Part shown: positions 1-11,225 of the stretch, piece after piece
Position numbering within the stretch: position 1 is the first letter of the stretch
How the letters are laid out: each line of letters opens with the position of its first letter
Assembly (NCBI RefSeq): GCF_023159225.1
Contig: NC_063166.1
Span: 76,200,575 to 76,264,574, forward strand
Length of the DNA: 64,000 nt
Source: Perognathus longimembris pacificus
Lineage: Eukaryota; Chordata; Mammalia; Rodentia; Heteromyidae
Direction of reading: 5' to 3'
Position numbers and translations under genes: made by a program
The notes under the pieces: model-generated
What the model saw: the letters and a program-made list of their open reading frames with translations, nothing else
Told to the model about the DNA's origin: nothing
Database searches by the model: none

Positions 1-58
1 GGGACAGTGCTCAGGCCCTGAGTTCACGGCCTAGGACTGGCCAAAAAAACAAACAAAC
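1..58 (+). mobile_element. IDL-Geo SINE, right end only
   Basis: Starts inside the right monomer (GGGACAGTGCTCAGGCCCTG) and ends in an A-rich tail with AAAC units. The rest lies before the window. Confidence 0.85.
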
Positions 59-379
59 AAAGAATACATTGTCCTTATTTTTTATTCTGTCTTACACGTG
101 AAACTTTACTGTGGTTTACTCCTGGTTTTTGCTCCAAGGGCTCAGAAGCCAGATCACTCTTTCTTCACATACACGGGAAAAAGCTGAGCAAATTGAAGAC
201 CAAGAAATCTTAGAGTCCTTAGCAAATTTAGGTGACAGGGCAATGGCTGCCCTAAAAGCCAGAAAGACAAATAATAATAAGCAAGACCACAGCTTGCCAG
301 GAGCAAAGCCCCTTGGACACAGTAACAAGCAGTAACATTTAATAAATATTTACCAATTACTAGAGTCAAGAGTATGGCC

Positions 380-695
380 CACCTTAAGAGTTTAATCTCA
401 GCTACTTAGGAGGTGAAGTTATCAGAGGCCAAGGCAGAAAAAGAAATGGTATCAGAGACCCCATCTGAAAAAAAGAAGCTGGGTATGTGAATGCAAACTT
501 GCAATCTCAGCTATGCTAGAGGCATAAGTAGGTAGATCACTGCCTAAGGCCATCTGGGGCAAAAGTACAAGATCCTATCTGGAAAAAAAAAGAAAAAAAG
601 CTAAGGCAAAAAGGACTGAGGATGTGGCTTAAGTGAGAGAGTGCAAACCTTTTAAGTATGAGGTCTTGAGTTCAAACTCTAGTACCACACAAAAA
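380..695 (+). mobile_element. Old B1 and ID-like SINE relics
   Basis: Degenerate B1 pieces (AATCTCAGCTACTTAGGAGG, about 390-415, and a second at about 495) followed by an ID-like tRNA monomer (GATGTGGCTTAAGTGAGAGA, about 620-690). Boundaries approximate. Confidence 0.5.
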
Positions 696-1847
696 AATTC
701 AGAGGCCCATTTTCTGTGGCCACCCCATTGAGTCCCACCAGTTTTTCACTGTGAAGATCTAAAGTCATACTGTGGACGTGAGGAGGGAAGAAGAAACTAT
801 TCGGAAATGAGCCCAGAGCACTGTCCTTTTTGTTTTGAAGCCTGCCCTCAAAGGAAACTACTTTACCAGAGCCTTCCCTGACCTGGGGGAAGGCATTACA
901 GAATGCCAGCCCCCTTCAGCTCTCCTGTCTGGACAGGAGGGGTAGAGACTATGAGATTATTTTGAAAGTTACAGTCCAACAACTGAAAAACAACCCCATC
1001 CCCCCAAAGAGATGACTGATAAGATTATAGAAGGCTTTCTCCTACCATACCTTATCATCCACACCACAGCTTTGGTATAAAAACAGTGAATTACAACAGA
1101 GAAAGCTGCAAAACACAGGCTTTAATTCAGTAGGAGTTTCCAGGGAAACTCAAAGACAAGGAGAGGAGACAACAACAAGGACATTGGAAGAAATTGAGGC
1201 CTTCGACACAGTTACAGTAAACAGGAGAACTCATAAACACAAAGCACCACAGGCCTATTTACCTAAGTTCCTATTACCCAATGCAATGTGCAAGACTACA
1301 CAAAAGTACAGAAGGCAAGCTAAAAGCAAGGAGGAATAAACAGTTTGGAGAGACAAATTAAGTATCAGAACCAGACTCGGATATGATAAAAGGTTTGGAA
1401 CTATTGGACTGGGGGTTTGACAATCCATGGGAGTCATGTTCTAGTAGTAAAAACAATGTACAGGAATGTGTATGGATTCGGGAGCTTGATTAAGGATACA
1501 AGCTATAACTAACCTTATACTTAGTGATGAGAAACTACATGCTCTCGCTTGCAACAAGGCAGACATGTCTCCCTTACTAGTTTCACTCAACATCTTACAC
1601 CAAAAATATGATAAGAAAACACGAGAAGAAGAAAAATTGTTGTTTTTTTTTTTTTGGTACACAGAATTACCTGATTATGTGAAAAACTGGTAAAAACAAA
1701 AGGAAACTAAAAATAAAAACACTACTCCCGAAACTCCCAATTAGCTATAATTAGGTTAGAGGATGGATAAAAGGTTAATATAAAAGACAGTTGTTTTTCT
1801 GTATCCTAGAAATGAACATGTGGCATTTAAAACTTTAAATGTGATAC
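696..1847. other. Unannotated intergenic stretch
   Basis: AT-rich; no gene, RNA gene or repeat family recognised. A T run lies at 1643-1655. Confidence 0.5.
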
Positions 1848-1925
1848 TAGGGTATAGCATGATGACTCACACCTATAATCTCAGCTATGTTAGCAAGACC
1901 CTATGTTAAAAAAAACAACAAGCAT
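1848..1925 (+). mobile_element. B1 SINE fragment
   Basis: Contains GACTCACACCTATAATCTCA and a B1-like end, followed by A-rich sequence. Confidence 0.5.
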
Positions 1926-1934
1926 AAGTGAACT

Positions 1935-2092
1935 AAACACCTCATGGGGGAAAAGGGAAAAGGGGAGGAGGGAGAAGGGGTATGAGGGTCGAGGTAACAA
2001 ACAGTACAAGTAATGTATTCAATGCCTAACGTAAGAAACTGTAACCTCTCTGTACATCAGTTTGATAATAAAAATTTGAAAAAAAAAAAGCC
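1935..2092 (+). mobile_element. L1 3' end
   Basis: Purine-rich block followed by GTAACCTCTCTGTACATCAG and a terminal AATAAAAATT(A)n. The same 3' end occurs inverted at 54385-54700, which identifies it as a repeat. Confidence 0.65.
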
Positions 2093-2100
2093 AAAAATAC

Positions 2101-2530
2101 AGGGTGGGTGTACTGGTGATATAGGCCTGTAATTCCAGCTGCTCAGAAGGTGGAGGTGGTGCTGGGCTGGGAATATGGCCTAGTGGCAAGAGTGCTTGCT
2201 TCCCATACATGAAGCCCTGGGTTCGATTCCCCAGCACCACATATACAGAAAACGGCCAGAAGTGGTGCTGTGGCTCAAGTGGCAGAGTGCTAGCCTTGAG
2301 CAAAGAGAAGCCAGGGACAGTGCTCAGGCCCTGAGTCCAAGGCCCAGGACTGGCAAAAAAAAAAAAGAAGGTGGAGGTGGGAGGCCCCCACTTTGAGGCA
2401 AGCCCAGGTAAATGTGTGAGATCCTGACTGAAAAACAAGCCAGAGGAAAAAGGTATGCTAGACTCAAGTGACAGCACCTGCACAACAAATATGAGGCACT
2501 GAGTTCAAATTCCAGAACTGCCCCAAAAAG
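2101..2530 (+). mobile_element. B1 plus ID-like SINE, split by a younger SINE
   Basis: B1-like start (GTAATTCCAGCTGCTCAGAA) to 2159, interrupted by the IDL-Geo copy at 2160-2365, then resuming with the duplicated site and a tRNA-like second half that ends near 2525. Confidence 0.6.
2160..2365 (+). mobile_element. IDL-Geo SINE, full length
   Basis: Both monomers and an A tail. Flanked by a perfect 15-bp target-site duplication, AGAAGGTGGAGGTGG, at 2145-2159 and 2366-2380. Confidence 0.93.
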
Positions 2531-2849
2531 TAACAAAGCACAGTATATCATTTAAAACAGCACAAAAATGGGAATAAATATGATAAAACATGTCCAAGAT
2601 TCATGTGAGGAAAACTACAAAACTGGTATAATAAGATGAAATAAAACTCAAATGAAGAGACATTCCATATTCACTGGTTAAAAAAACAAAAACCCTTAAT
2701 AGTGTTAAGATATTATTCTTCCCAATTTGACTTTTCAGAAAACAATTCTCACAAGTTTGACAGAAAAGCAGCAAACTACTTTGATAGAAAATAGTGTTTT
2801 TTTCCTCCCATCTAGCAAGTACAAAACCACATTAGTACCACCAAAAACA

Positions 2850-2920
2850 GGGATGTAGCTTGAAAGTGGTATGCTTGCCTAGTTAGGCATAGTTTGAACA
2901 CATGGTTCCAGACAGACAGG
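2850..2920 (+). mobile_element. ID-like SINE fragment
   Basis: GGGATGTAGCTTGAAAGTGG and GCTTGCCTAG match an ID monomer loosely. Confidence 0.4.
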
Positions 2921-3029
2921 CTGAACTAAAAACTGATGGCCACACAGAAACCTGTCCATGGATATTTACAGTGGCTTAATCCATCATCAGCAAAGGCTGG
3001 ATCAGAGTTCCCTCCATAGATCTGTTACG

Positions 3030-3440
3030 TTTCCCAGGGTAACAAAGTACTTCAAATTAGGAGGGTTTAAACTAGACATGTATTTGCTGATACTTCCAGA
3101 AGCTAGAAGCCTGAAATTGACGTGTCTGCAAGGCCATGTTTTCCTCTAAGACTCTGTGTAGAGTCTCTCCATGCTTCTCATGCTGTTAATCCTAAATGCC
3201 CCTAAATTTGCAGATACAATCACTCCAATACCTGCCTGTGTCATAGGGTGTTTTCCATAAGTCTCTCTCGGTCTCCACAAGGCATTTTCTACCTTAAAGA
3301 CTTAAGACCTGTTGGGTTAGGGTCCATTCTAGTGACCTTGCCTTCACAGATAAACATCTGCAAAGATCCTTTTCCAAAGAAGGTTACATTCCCAGAAACT
3401 TGGGATGAGTACATCAACAGATCTTTCTGGAAGACATAGG
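3030..3440 (-). mobile_element. MLT1-like (ERVL-MaLR) solo LTR, degenerate
   Basis: Read on the minus strand, the order of landmarks (TGTAACCTTCTTTGG-type stretch, TTTGCAGATG, the central Cys-poor region and a terminal GTACTTTGTTACCC) follows ancient MLT1 LTRs. No internal viral genes are present. Assigned from memory of the family's look. Confidence 0.5.
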
Positions 3441-3444
3441 TCAA

Positions 3445-4200
3445 TTTTTAAGAATGGGTTAATGAATAAACAAACTGTGGTAATTTGTACAGGGAATGGT
3501 ATTTAGTCATAAAAAGAAATGAGCCTTGGGCCATAAAAAGACAAGAGGGAGCTTTAAATCATATAGCTTCATGACAGAATACAATTAGACAAGGCTATAC
3601 AGTATATGGTACAATGTCTATGAAACTCTGGCAAAGACAAAACTATGAATACCAAAGTTGGGGGCACAGGAAGAAATAAGGAGATAAAGCACATGATTTT
3701 TCAGGCAGTGAAGCTTTCTGATCTGTGTGTATGTATGCATTTTGCATGTGTGTGCTGTTACTGGGGCTTGAACTCATGGCTGGTGCTTAACCACTTGAAC
3801 CATGCCTCCATTTCTGGCTCTTAGCTGGTTGGAGATGCAAGTCTTGCTATTTACTCTACTCAGGGTGGCTCCAAACCTAGATCCTCATATCTCAGCTTCC
3901 TGAGTAGCTAGGACTACAGGTATGAGTCACCAGCACCAGGCTTTCTTCTGGACACTTAATGGTAGATGTATCACATCTCACTTTTCCTCAAAACCTGTAG
4001 AACTATACAACACAAAGAATGAGCTCTAACATAAAACCATGCACCCTAGTTAATGATCATATGTCAATATTGGCTCATCAACTTACAATTTGTTACAGGA
4101 TACTATTTGTTACTAATTGGGGAACTGTGTATGGGGGAGCCGGGAATGTTGAAGCTCTGTGTAGTATTTGTTCTTTAAAAAGGGTCTATTGATTTTTTTT
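3445..4200 (+). mobile_element. L1 3' end, split by a SINE
   Basis: AATAAACAAACTGTGG, ATAAAAAGAAATGAGC and, after the SINE, TCAATATTGGCTCATCAA and ACTGTGTATGGGGGAG are characteristic of old mammalian L1 ends. Interrupted at 3748-3944. Confidence 0.6.
3748..3944 (-). mobile_element. B1-dID-like dimeric SINE
   Basis: Inverted dimer: tRNA-like half (ACTTGAACCATGCC) then B1 half (CCTGAGTAGCTAGGACTACA). Confidence 0.75.
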
Positions 4201-5264
4201 AATCTATTACTAAATCTAAGAATTAAATGCCACCTCCCACAACCCCATGATGGGCTAGGGGTCCTTCTCCCCAAGCAAATGTAGACACCTAATACCCTGC
4301 AGGGACAGGTAGTCCTATGGTTGCATCTACCACATCCTGCTTTATCTTTGGGTCTCTGTCTGTACAGAGCTGTGGTTTGCTGACCTCTGAGCTAGAATGT
4401 AGAGATGGTGAAAGGATCTACTCTATCCAATCCCTTCATAGACACATAAGGAGGTCTGAAAAAAGGCACTCTGTTCACTGAGTGTACTGATGATATAATT
4501 TGTGGTGTAATCATTATGAGTCTCTGACCCACTCAGCTGTTTTCTGGATGATGGCATAAGACACAGTCAGGAGACATTAAAGTTTACTGCAATGGGAACA
4601 CAGACAGATCCCCCATGGGAAGTTTTTGTACTCCAGAACTCCAATCTAGTGGTTTTGATCAAAACCCATGCTTTTCACATTACACAACTGACTCTTAAGC
4701 TTGTCAAGTTAAAAAGTGGTACACTAGTCCAGACCAAATATGATACGGGAGTCATAAGCACAGATGTCTATGCAGCAGATAATACACATGAGGAAGGCTG
4801 ATGGTTTGAGAAGGTGTCCTTTAGAAAGTTCAGGACCCACCTTGAGGAGAGAGGGACTTGTTGGCTATAGCCAATTGTTGCCATACAGATATGTGCACAT
4901 AGTGTTGCCAGATGAGGCAGAGGTACAGATTTCTGCAGTCTTTAAAGGAAAATAAATGAAATGCTAGTAAGTTTCAGACTGTTTAGAAGTACACGAAGAG
5001 CATTTTGAAAGGATAAAGGTTAAGCATTGGCATACTCAGAATGGGGGAGAAACTGCTGGTAATGGCTGCAGAGAACTTTGACTCCAGAAACTAATGGGTC
5101 TGAGCCACCACCACTAAAAGATTTAAGCAAGAACAGGACAAGATTAGAATGGCATTTTTAAAAGATCACTTGGCAGTTGAATGGGGGGAGGGGGAGGGCT
5201 GAGAGTCGGTGAGGAATTAGAAGTCTATCATTAAACTAAGTAAGGGTAAAGGAGAGATGACAAA
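4201..5264. other. Unannotated intergenic stretch
   Basis: No gene or recognised family. 5105-5200 (GGACAAGATTAGAATGGCAT, AAAAGATCACTTGGC) resembles an old interspersed repeat that I cannot name. Confidence 0.45.
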
Positions 5265-5392
5265 GGCCTATTTACTTTGTTCTTTTCTCCAACCAGACTG
5301 AGGGCGCCCGTCTGTCTTGTTCTAGGTCTCCAGCATTTAGCAGAAAGCTTGCTCAATATTTGTTCAAAGAATGAAGGAAAGGAAGAGAGAGG
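5265..5392 (+). mobile_element. L2 3' end-like fragment
   Basis: The stretch ending GCTCAATATTTGTTCAAAGA and AATGAAGGAA resembles the L2 end, which usually reads GCTCAATAAATATTTGTTGA. Confidence 0.45.
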
Positions 5393-5551
5393 CGTCGCTG
5401 GGCTTAAAAGCCAACTGCATCGACTAAAGTGCAGGTTAATGTGGAATACCACGGTGAAGGGGGGGAGGGGCTGAGGCCTGTTCCCTTGCCAGAAGCTTCT
5501 CCTAGGAGCCTTAGGGAGGGGCTACTCTCAAGGAAGAACTAATGTACACAG

Positions 5552-5583
5552 ACATATCTATCTATCTATCTATATATATATAT
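5552..5583 (+). repeat. (ATCT)n/(TA)n microsatellite
   Basis: Four to five ATCT units passing into TA repeats, then a T run. Confidence 0.9.
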
Positions 5584-6059
5584 TTTTTTAAGGACCTTGG
5601 AGTGTTCCCTTCCTGGAACTCCATGGCTTTTTCTGTCCATGAAAGGAGGAAATAGGAAGTACCTTGAAGAACTGGAAAGGAAGATTACCTGAAAATGGAG
5701 TTATTAAGCAATTTCTATTCTCCACTAGTTAGTGTCCCTTAAGCACCCAGCGAAGATGCCTGACCTCACCCCACGACGCCGTGAGGATCGCTTTAAGGGT
5801 GGGGTGGGAAGCTCTGACCCTCGGAATCTCTGGGTCCGGCATCCGAGACTAGGGCAACCCCAATCTGCCCGCCCAACCCCAATCTGCCCGCCCAGTCCTC
5901 TCTGTTCCTACACACCCCATTTCTGGCTCGCGACCACCCCCAGCACCGCCCTCTCTTACCTCCTCTTCCTGCACCCCCGCCCCATTTCCTTCCCCTTCGC
6001 CCACCTCCTCCCCGCTCCCACCCCAGGCCCGCCGCATCCCAGCCCTCGCCTCCTTTTCC

Positions 6060-6760
6060 TCCTCCCTGGCGTCACTGCCCTTCAGGGGCGGCCGAGGCAA
6101 CCCCGTGCCGCGCTTGGCCAATGAGGAAGCGGCGCAGAGTGGGGGCGGGACTTGGGCCGGAGCGGAAGTGGTGGCCGGAGCGGAAGTGGAGCTATCGCCA
6201 CTGCCGCCACCGATTTCGGAGCCGTAGTAGCTGTCGCTGCCGCCGCCGTCGCCGCCACTGCAGGCACCGCTGCCGCCGCCTGAAGAGTGGGCTTGGGAAG
6301 AAAGCGGTCGCCGCTCTTAAAGCTTCGTTGGAAGCGCCTTTGCCCCCTGGAACCCTCCCACGGTAAATGTGGCGCGGGGTCCGTCCGGGGCCCCCGGGGG
6401 CCCCAGCTCGGAGCCCCTCTTCGCGGCGACGGTGGCCCCGTGGGCGGCCCTGGGGGGTAGCGGCGTGAGGGCTTCCTCGGCCCCGCGCGCGGCCGCCCGC
6501 GGCGCGGGCTCGGCCTCGCCGCGGCCCCTCCCTGTTTCCGGGGCCGGGCCCGTCGCCTCCTGCCGTAGCCCGGGCCTCCCTCGCCGCCCGCCGCCCTGCC
6601 CAGCGGGCGGGGTGCGGCTTCGTACCGCGCTGGGAGGGGCTGTCAGGACCCGAACCGCCGACGGGTCCTGTAACCCGGACGTCCCCCCCCAGTACCTAGC
6701 TTCGATCTCGGGCGACCCCACCCCGCGCCTCGATCGGCCAGAACCGTACCTTTCAGCCCT
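6060..6760 (+). promoter_or_regulatory. YWHAB: CpG-rich promoter of YWHAB
   Basis: GC- and CpG-rich block that contrasts with AT-rich flanks. Directly readable motifs: a CCAAT box at 6118-6122, a GC box (GGGGGCGGGA, 6141-6150) and two ETS/GABP-type sites CGGAAGTG at 6163-6170 and 6181-6188, 18 bp apart. No TATA box is seen. This is a typical housekeeping promoter with dispersed initiation, expected for a ubiquitous 14-3-3. Confidence 0.85.
6190..6362 (+). other. YWHAB: YWHAB noncoding exon 1 (5' UTR)
   Basis: Just downstream of the ETS sites, rich in GCC/CGC triplets (6218-6280). It ends at a donor CCACG|GTAAAT (GT at 6363). The 5' boundary is approximate. Open frames across this block come from its GC richness and are not treated as coding. 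Confidence 0.65.
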
Positions 6761-6762
6761 GT

Positions 6763-8969
6763 CACCCCCTGCTCCTTGCTTGGTGGCCTTCAGAAATGGA
6801 AATTTTAACCAAACGTGGGCGAATTCTGGAGCCCCTGTGCTCTTACTGGACTCGCCCTGTTTGAGTAAGGGGTTTAACCTTGGGAAACAGCAGGAGAGGA
6901 CCCCTCCTCCCACTTTACAGTAAACCCTTTTCATCAGCTCCTCCTTGTTTTTGAAACCTGGTAGGACTCATTCCCTGGGAAGAACAGCAGGGTTGAGGTT
7001 TGAATCAAGAAATGAATCAGTTAGAATCTGCTGGCCCAGATCGCCAGGAAAAAATATTAAGAGACTGAGAATTGGGTATTTTCCCGTGGCATTTATCATC
7101 ATTTAATGATAATTTTTTTGTGCCCTTGCTCGACCCAAATTCCCCTATAAACATTTTTTTTCTATCTGAAATTTGCTTAATGGCTTCAATGGTGGTGGGG
7201 ACCTTTTCTTTAGATGAGCATTTGGCAAATGGAGAACTTGCATGTAATGGTGTTTTCAAAGGTGGCAGTGTTGGTAAGAAAATTTGCCATCATTTCTGTC
7301 TAAAAATGTTTCTTAACTGCTTTTCTCTTTGGTAGAGCTACATGCTATGATTTTCCTTGTCCTCTGTGCAAGATAGAATTTGACATGATGATATGAATAT
7401 ATAAAATCAGCCTGTCTCAGGAAGCCCTTAGAGAGGAATTGGCTTCACTTTTGTGTCTCACTTGTTCATAGGAAACCACACACATGGGTAGTTTATAGAA
7501 CTGAGTACATGGGAGTTACTCAGCTCTTTGCATTTGCCTGTTGGAAATTTATATTAATATTACTTGGTTCTTACTGAATCTCTCTTGGCGGATTCCATTG
7601 GACTCCATTTCTTGCTTAGGGTTGTCTGCCCTCATGTTTCTTCCATCCATGTTCTTAGCAGCACCCAACATAATGAGTGTAAAAGTTACTGGTTTTACAA
7701 GGCCCAGGTTAGAATTTTAAGCCTGGCCTTCAAAATGGGAGGCTAAAATCCAATAGCTATTTTCTTAGCTTCTGTCTTCAATGAGACAAACCATTCACTC
7801 CATCTTACAGATGAAGTCTTTATGAGAAATGAGGTGATTTGACCTAAACCACGGACCTAGTTTCATATTGAATATCCTCTTTCATCAGTAGCAAATATTT
7901 ATGGACTGACAACCCCTGGAGTATGGCACCTACCCTATAATCTTCTGTACGCTTCCCATCATGCAGTGCCTATGTTGTGTTGAAGCCATTTTAGAATTGG
8001 AGCTCTATAGATCAGGGAGGCAGCCTCTATAAAATTGGGCTGAGCAAATTCCCTTGACGGTAGCTCCCGAGGCAGTGTCTCCAGAGATTTGGGCCACTGC
8101 AAAAAGTGCATTTTCCCCACTTGGCTGTGGATCCAGAAACAGAAAGAGCACTGAAGCTGCAGTTAGATAAATTGGATTTAGTTCTTGCCTGCAGTATTTC
8201 CTATCGTTTGAGCTTCATCCTGTTAATCAGTCTCTTAGTTTCTTAGTTTCCTTGTCTCCAGGTTTGTCATAAGACTTTTTCACAAACTGTAAATTGTGAA
8301 ATACAAGCTTTTGATTTTGTTATATATATATATTTTTTACATCATCGGGTTTTCTTTTTTTTCTTTAGTCACATTCTGATAAGAGCCAGCATTGATTTTG
8401 ATAAAAACCCAGCATCATTTTTGTACATACTACATTGAAAATATATATATAAAATAGATTTTATGCTACATATAGCAAATTCAGTTTTTCCCAGTCAACT
8501 CAACTGTATGTGCAAGTGGTAAGGTAGTCTTTGATATGTTGTGATAGACTAAATGAAGCATCTGGCGTATAGATTTTTAAAAATTTAAGTAAAATTTAAA
8601 TGGTAGGTAAAAACATTGTACATATTGGCGAATACACTGCAATGCTTAATGTGTGCATACGTTGCTTAATATTTAAATCAGATTAAAACTATTCAGGCAT
8701 CATTTATGATGAAAACATTCAAAGTTTTTTTATCTGTAACCACTGTGCTGTGCATACCAGAACTTCTTCCTCTCTTCTTGTCTAGCTATAACTTAATACC
8801 CATCCATTTGACTCCATCCCATAGATTTTTAATAAATATTTCATTTATATGGATAAATCTATACAAATTTAGATTAGGCATAGTATATAAACTATATATT
8901 ATGGACACACAGTGTATCCATTGTGACTTGTTCACCAACTGTTATAGCACAAGCTAATTAATTAGACAG
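6763..8969 (+). other. YWHAB intron 1, unannotated part
   Basis: AT-rich with several TATATA runs (8322, 8440). No exon, RNA gene or SINE recognised; less SINE-rich than the rest of the intron. Confidence 0.5.
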
Positions 8970-9185
8970 TCATAACAGCTACAATTTGTAGCACTTACTA
9001 TGTGCCAAACTTTTTTTCTTAATACCTCATACATATTAACTGAGTCTTCTAATTGCCAGTAAGAGGTAAGTACTTGTAGCTTCATTTTACAGATGAGGAA
9101 ACAAGTGCAGAGAATTTTTCCAAGGACACACATACACAGCAGCAGCAGCAGCACAGGTAAGTGCTGGAATCAAGACTCCAATACA
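8970..9185 (-). mobile_element. MIR SINE
   Basis: Inverted MIR: TAGCACTTACTATGTGCCAA, TTTTACAGATGAGGAAAC and the tRNA-like end. Includes a short CAG/CAGCAG run at 9137-9153. Confidence 0.75.
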
Positions 9186-9299
9186 GGTGGTCTGGCTGCA
9201 GGGAATGAGATTTGTAGACGTGGTAGAACACACGTGTATATCTTTGATGTAAATACCACTTAGTTCTTAATTTCTAATATGTTTAAACTGGAATTGTAG

Positions 9300-9527
9300 G
9301 CCGTGTGCCAGTGGCTCTTACCTGTAATACTAGCTATTCAGCAGGTTGGTATCTTTGGATCCAGCCTGAACAGGAACATCTGTGAGATTTCTATCTCCAA
9401 TTAACCAGCAAAAAGGTGCAAGTGGAGCTCTGGCTTGAGTGGTACAGTGCCAGCCTTGAGCAGAAAAGCCAAGGGACAGCACCCAGCCCTCAATTCAATA
9501 CCCAGTACCAGCACACACAAACCCCTC
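9300..9527 (+). mobile_element. B1-dID-like dimeric SINE
   Basis: B1 half (GTGGCTCTTACCTGTAATAC), AATTAACCAGCAAAAAGG linker, tRNA-like half with GCCAGCCTTGAGCAGAAAAG. Confidence 0.8.
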
Positions 9528-10085
9528 CAAAACTGGAATTTCAACTAGTTTTGAAGCTAGTAAGAATGTGACTTATTGAGAGTGGGCAAACCCATACAGG
9601 CCTGTGGAGATAATAATGCTCATTAGGAAGCAAATTGGTGAAAAATCCAGTTTTTCTGGTACTTGCTTCATACTAGGGAGAAAGTTCATCAGTACTTTGT
9701 GGCATATAGTCCTGGGTGTTTGATTGAATAGAATTTGATTATGGCCATCATTAATTTAAACTTTATATGTTCTGTTGAGTTGATGAGGGAATGTGGAGAA
9801 AATTCTAAAATTATTACATCCTGTTTTACTACCTGCCTTTTCTGTGGCATCAGACAGTAGTTTTTCTTAAATAAGCATACCTTAGAGAACTAAAATTAGA
9901 TTACAAAGAGACTTAAAAGTACTTTGGTTTATATATTTTTCTAAGGTGATAATAACACTCTGTAGGGGCAGGAAATTATGGTGGTATATAACCTATTCCT
10001 GATTACTAAATGAATATCCTAGTAGTCATCTGCATGTCATGATGGAAAAGCTAATCATGGGAGCTGAATTCTGAGGGCATTTTTT

Positions 10086-10119
10086 AAAAATCATTTTCTC
10101 AATCTGTCCCAGATTCATA

Positions 10120-10156
<37 letters not shown>

Positions 10157-10347
10157 GCCAATCCTGGGCCTTGGACTCAGGGCCTTAGCACTGTCCCTGG
10201 CTTCTTTTTGCTCAAGGCTAGCACTCTTCCACTTGAGCCACAGCACCACTTCTGACCATTTTCTATATATGTGGTGCTGGGGAATTGAACCCAGGGCTTT
10301 CATGTATATGAGGCAAGCACTCTTGCCACTAGGTCATATTCCCAGCC
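10086..10347 (-). mobile_element. IDL-Geo SINE with extra 3' sequence
   Basis: SINE body 10142-10347 on the minus strand, then a long (TA)n tract (10117-10141) and about 31 nt of unique sequence (10086-10116). A 15-bp direct repeat, TCTGAGGGCATTTTT, lies at 10070-10084 and 10348-10362, outside the unique sequence. Confidence 0.85.
10117..10141. repeat. (AT)n microsatellite
   Basis: Uninterrupted AT dinucleotides directly behind the tail of the SINE. Confidence 0.95.
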
Positions 10348-10822
10348 TCTGAGGGCATTTTTGAAAGAAGAATGCTAAAGAAGGAAAAAATTAAAGGTAA
10401 TCTCACTTCCCTGGGATGTATGCTAAGAGCTACTTAGGCTACTACTTCTTTACTAAAAGATCTAAGAGAAACACAGTTATGTGTTTCTAATATTTGTAAT
10501 GATATGAATGGCCTCAAAAAACAAGTTATTCCAGAAGATTATAGGTTAGTTGACTTTTAAAAATTCTGGGTAGTTCTTTCTTATGTAAGTTTTCCTGTCC
10601 TGGTTGTTTATTTCATTTTTTTTTCCCTAAGAAAACCCGACAAGGAGAATTATTTCTGAATGGCCTTGACCAAGACAAACAGGTTGAAAGCTAAAATAGA
10701 CAACAGTCGTATCATTATTAGCCCTCTGAGACCATGAGAACCATATTTAAAACTTGTTTGTAAGTTTTTGGCATATACTGAAATGCTAACTTTGCATGGT
10801 TCTTTGAAAAGAACTATTGTAC

Positions 10823-11022
10823 TTTTTTTTTTTTTTGATTGGTTGGTTGAATTCTGGGCCTGGGTGCTGCCCCTGAGCTCTTCAGCTCAAGGCTAGTGCT
10901 CTGTCACTTGAGCCACAGTGCCACTTCTAGTTTTCTGGTGGTTAATTGGAGATAAGAGTCACAGAAGGGGCCATCCTCAGATCTCAGCCTCCTGAGGATA
11001 CAGACGTGAACCACCAGCCTCG
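10823..11022 (-). mobile_element. B1-dID-like dimeric SINE
   Basis: T run, then CTCAAGGCTAGTGCTCTGTC and GGTTAATTGGAGATAAGAG, ending with the B1 half (ATCTCAGCCTCCTGAGGATA). Confidence 0.85.
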
Positions 11023-11107
11023 CTATACCATTTTTCTTAAGGAAGCATTGGCAATCATGATTGGTCATTAGAAGATTGTGTTGCATTGAAGGAAGAACAT
11101 TAATGTT

Positions 11108-11225
11108 AATTGGATCCCAGCTCTGCCATGTGTAGCTGTGTGCTCCTGAGCAAGTTACTCCTTACATCTATTTTAAGGACAGGGTCAGCCACTTTATAGG
11201 TACATAGTATATAAGTGCCTCGCCC
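11108..11225 (+). mobile_element. MIR fragment
   Basis: GGATCCCAGCTCTGCCATGT and CTCCTGAGCAAGTTACTCC match the MIR tRNA/core region. Confidence 0.55.

Noticed and set aside
111..335. Open frame at the window start (KAEQIEDQEILESLANLGDR)
   Set aside because: Looks protein-like in places, but there is no splice context or recognised family, and the minus strand is equally open.
2220..2240. Possible tRNA genes (GGTTCGATTCC B boxes)
   Set aside because: The B boxes belong to ID-like monomers of SINEs; none has a full cloverleaf with matching acceptor stem.
2019..2483. Open frame of 154 codons on the minus strand
   Set aside because: It reads through an IDL-Geo SINE. Near-identical peptides recur at every copy of the SINE.
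6121..6934. Long overlapping open frames on both strands
   Set aside because: They fall in the CpG-rich promoter and exon 1 of YWHAB, where stop codons are rare. The translations are Pro/Arg/Ala-rich, with no recognisable domain.
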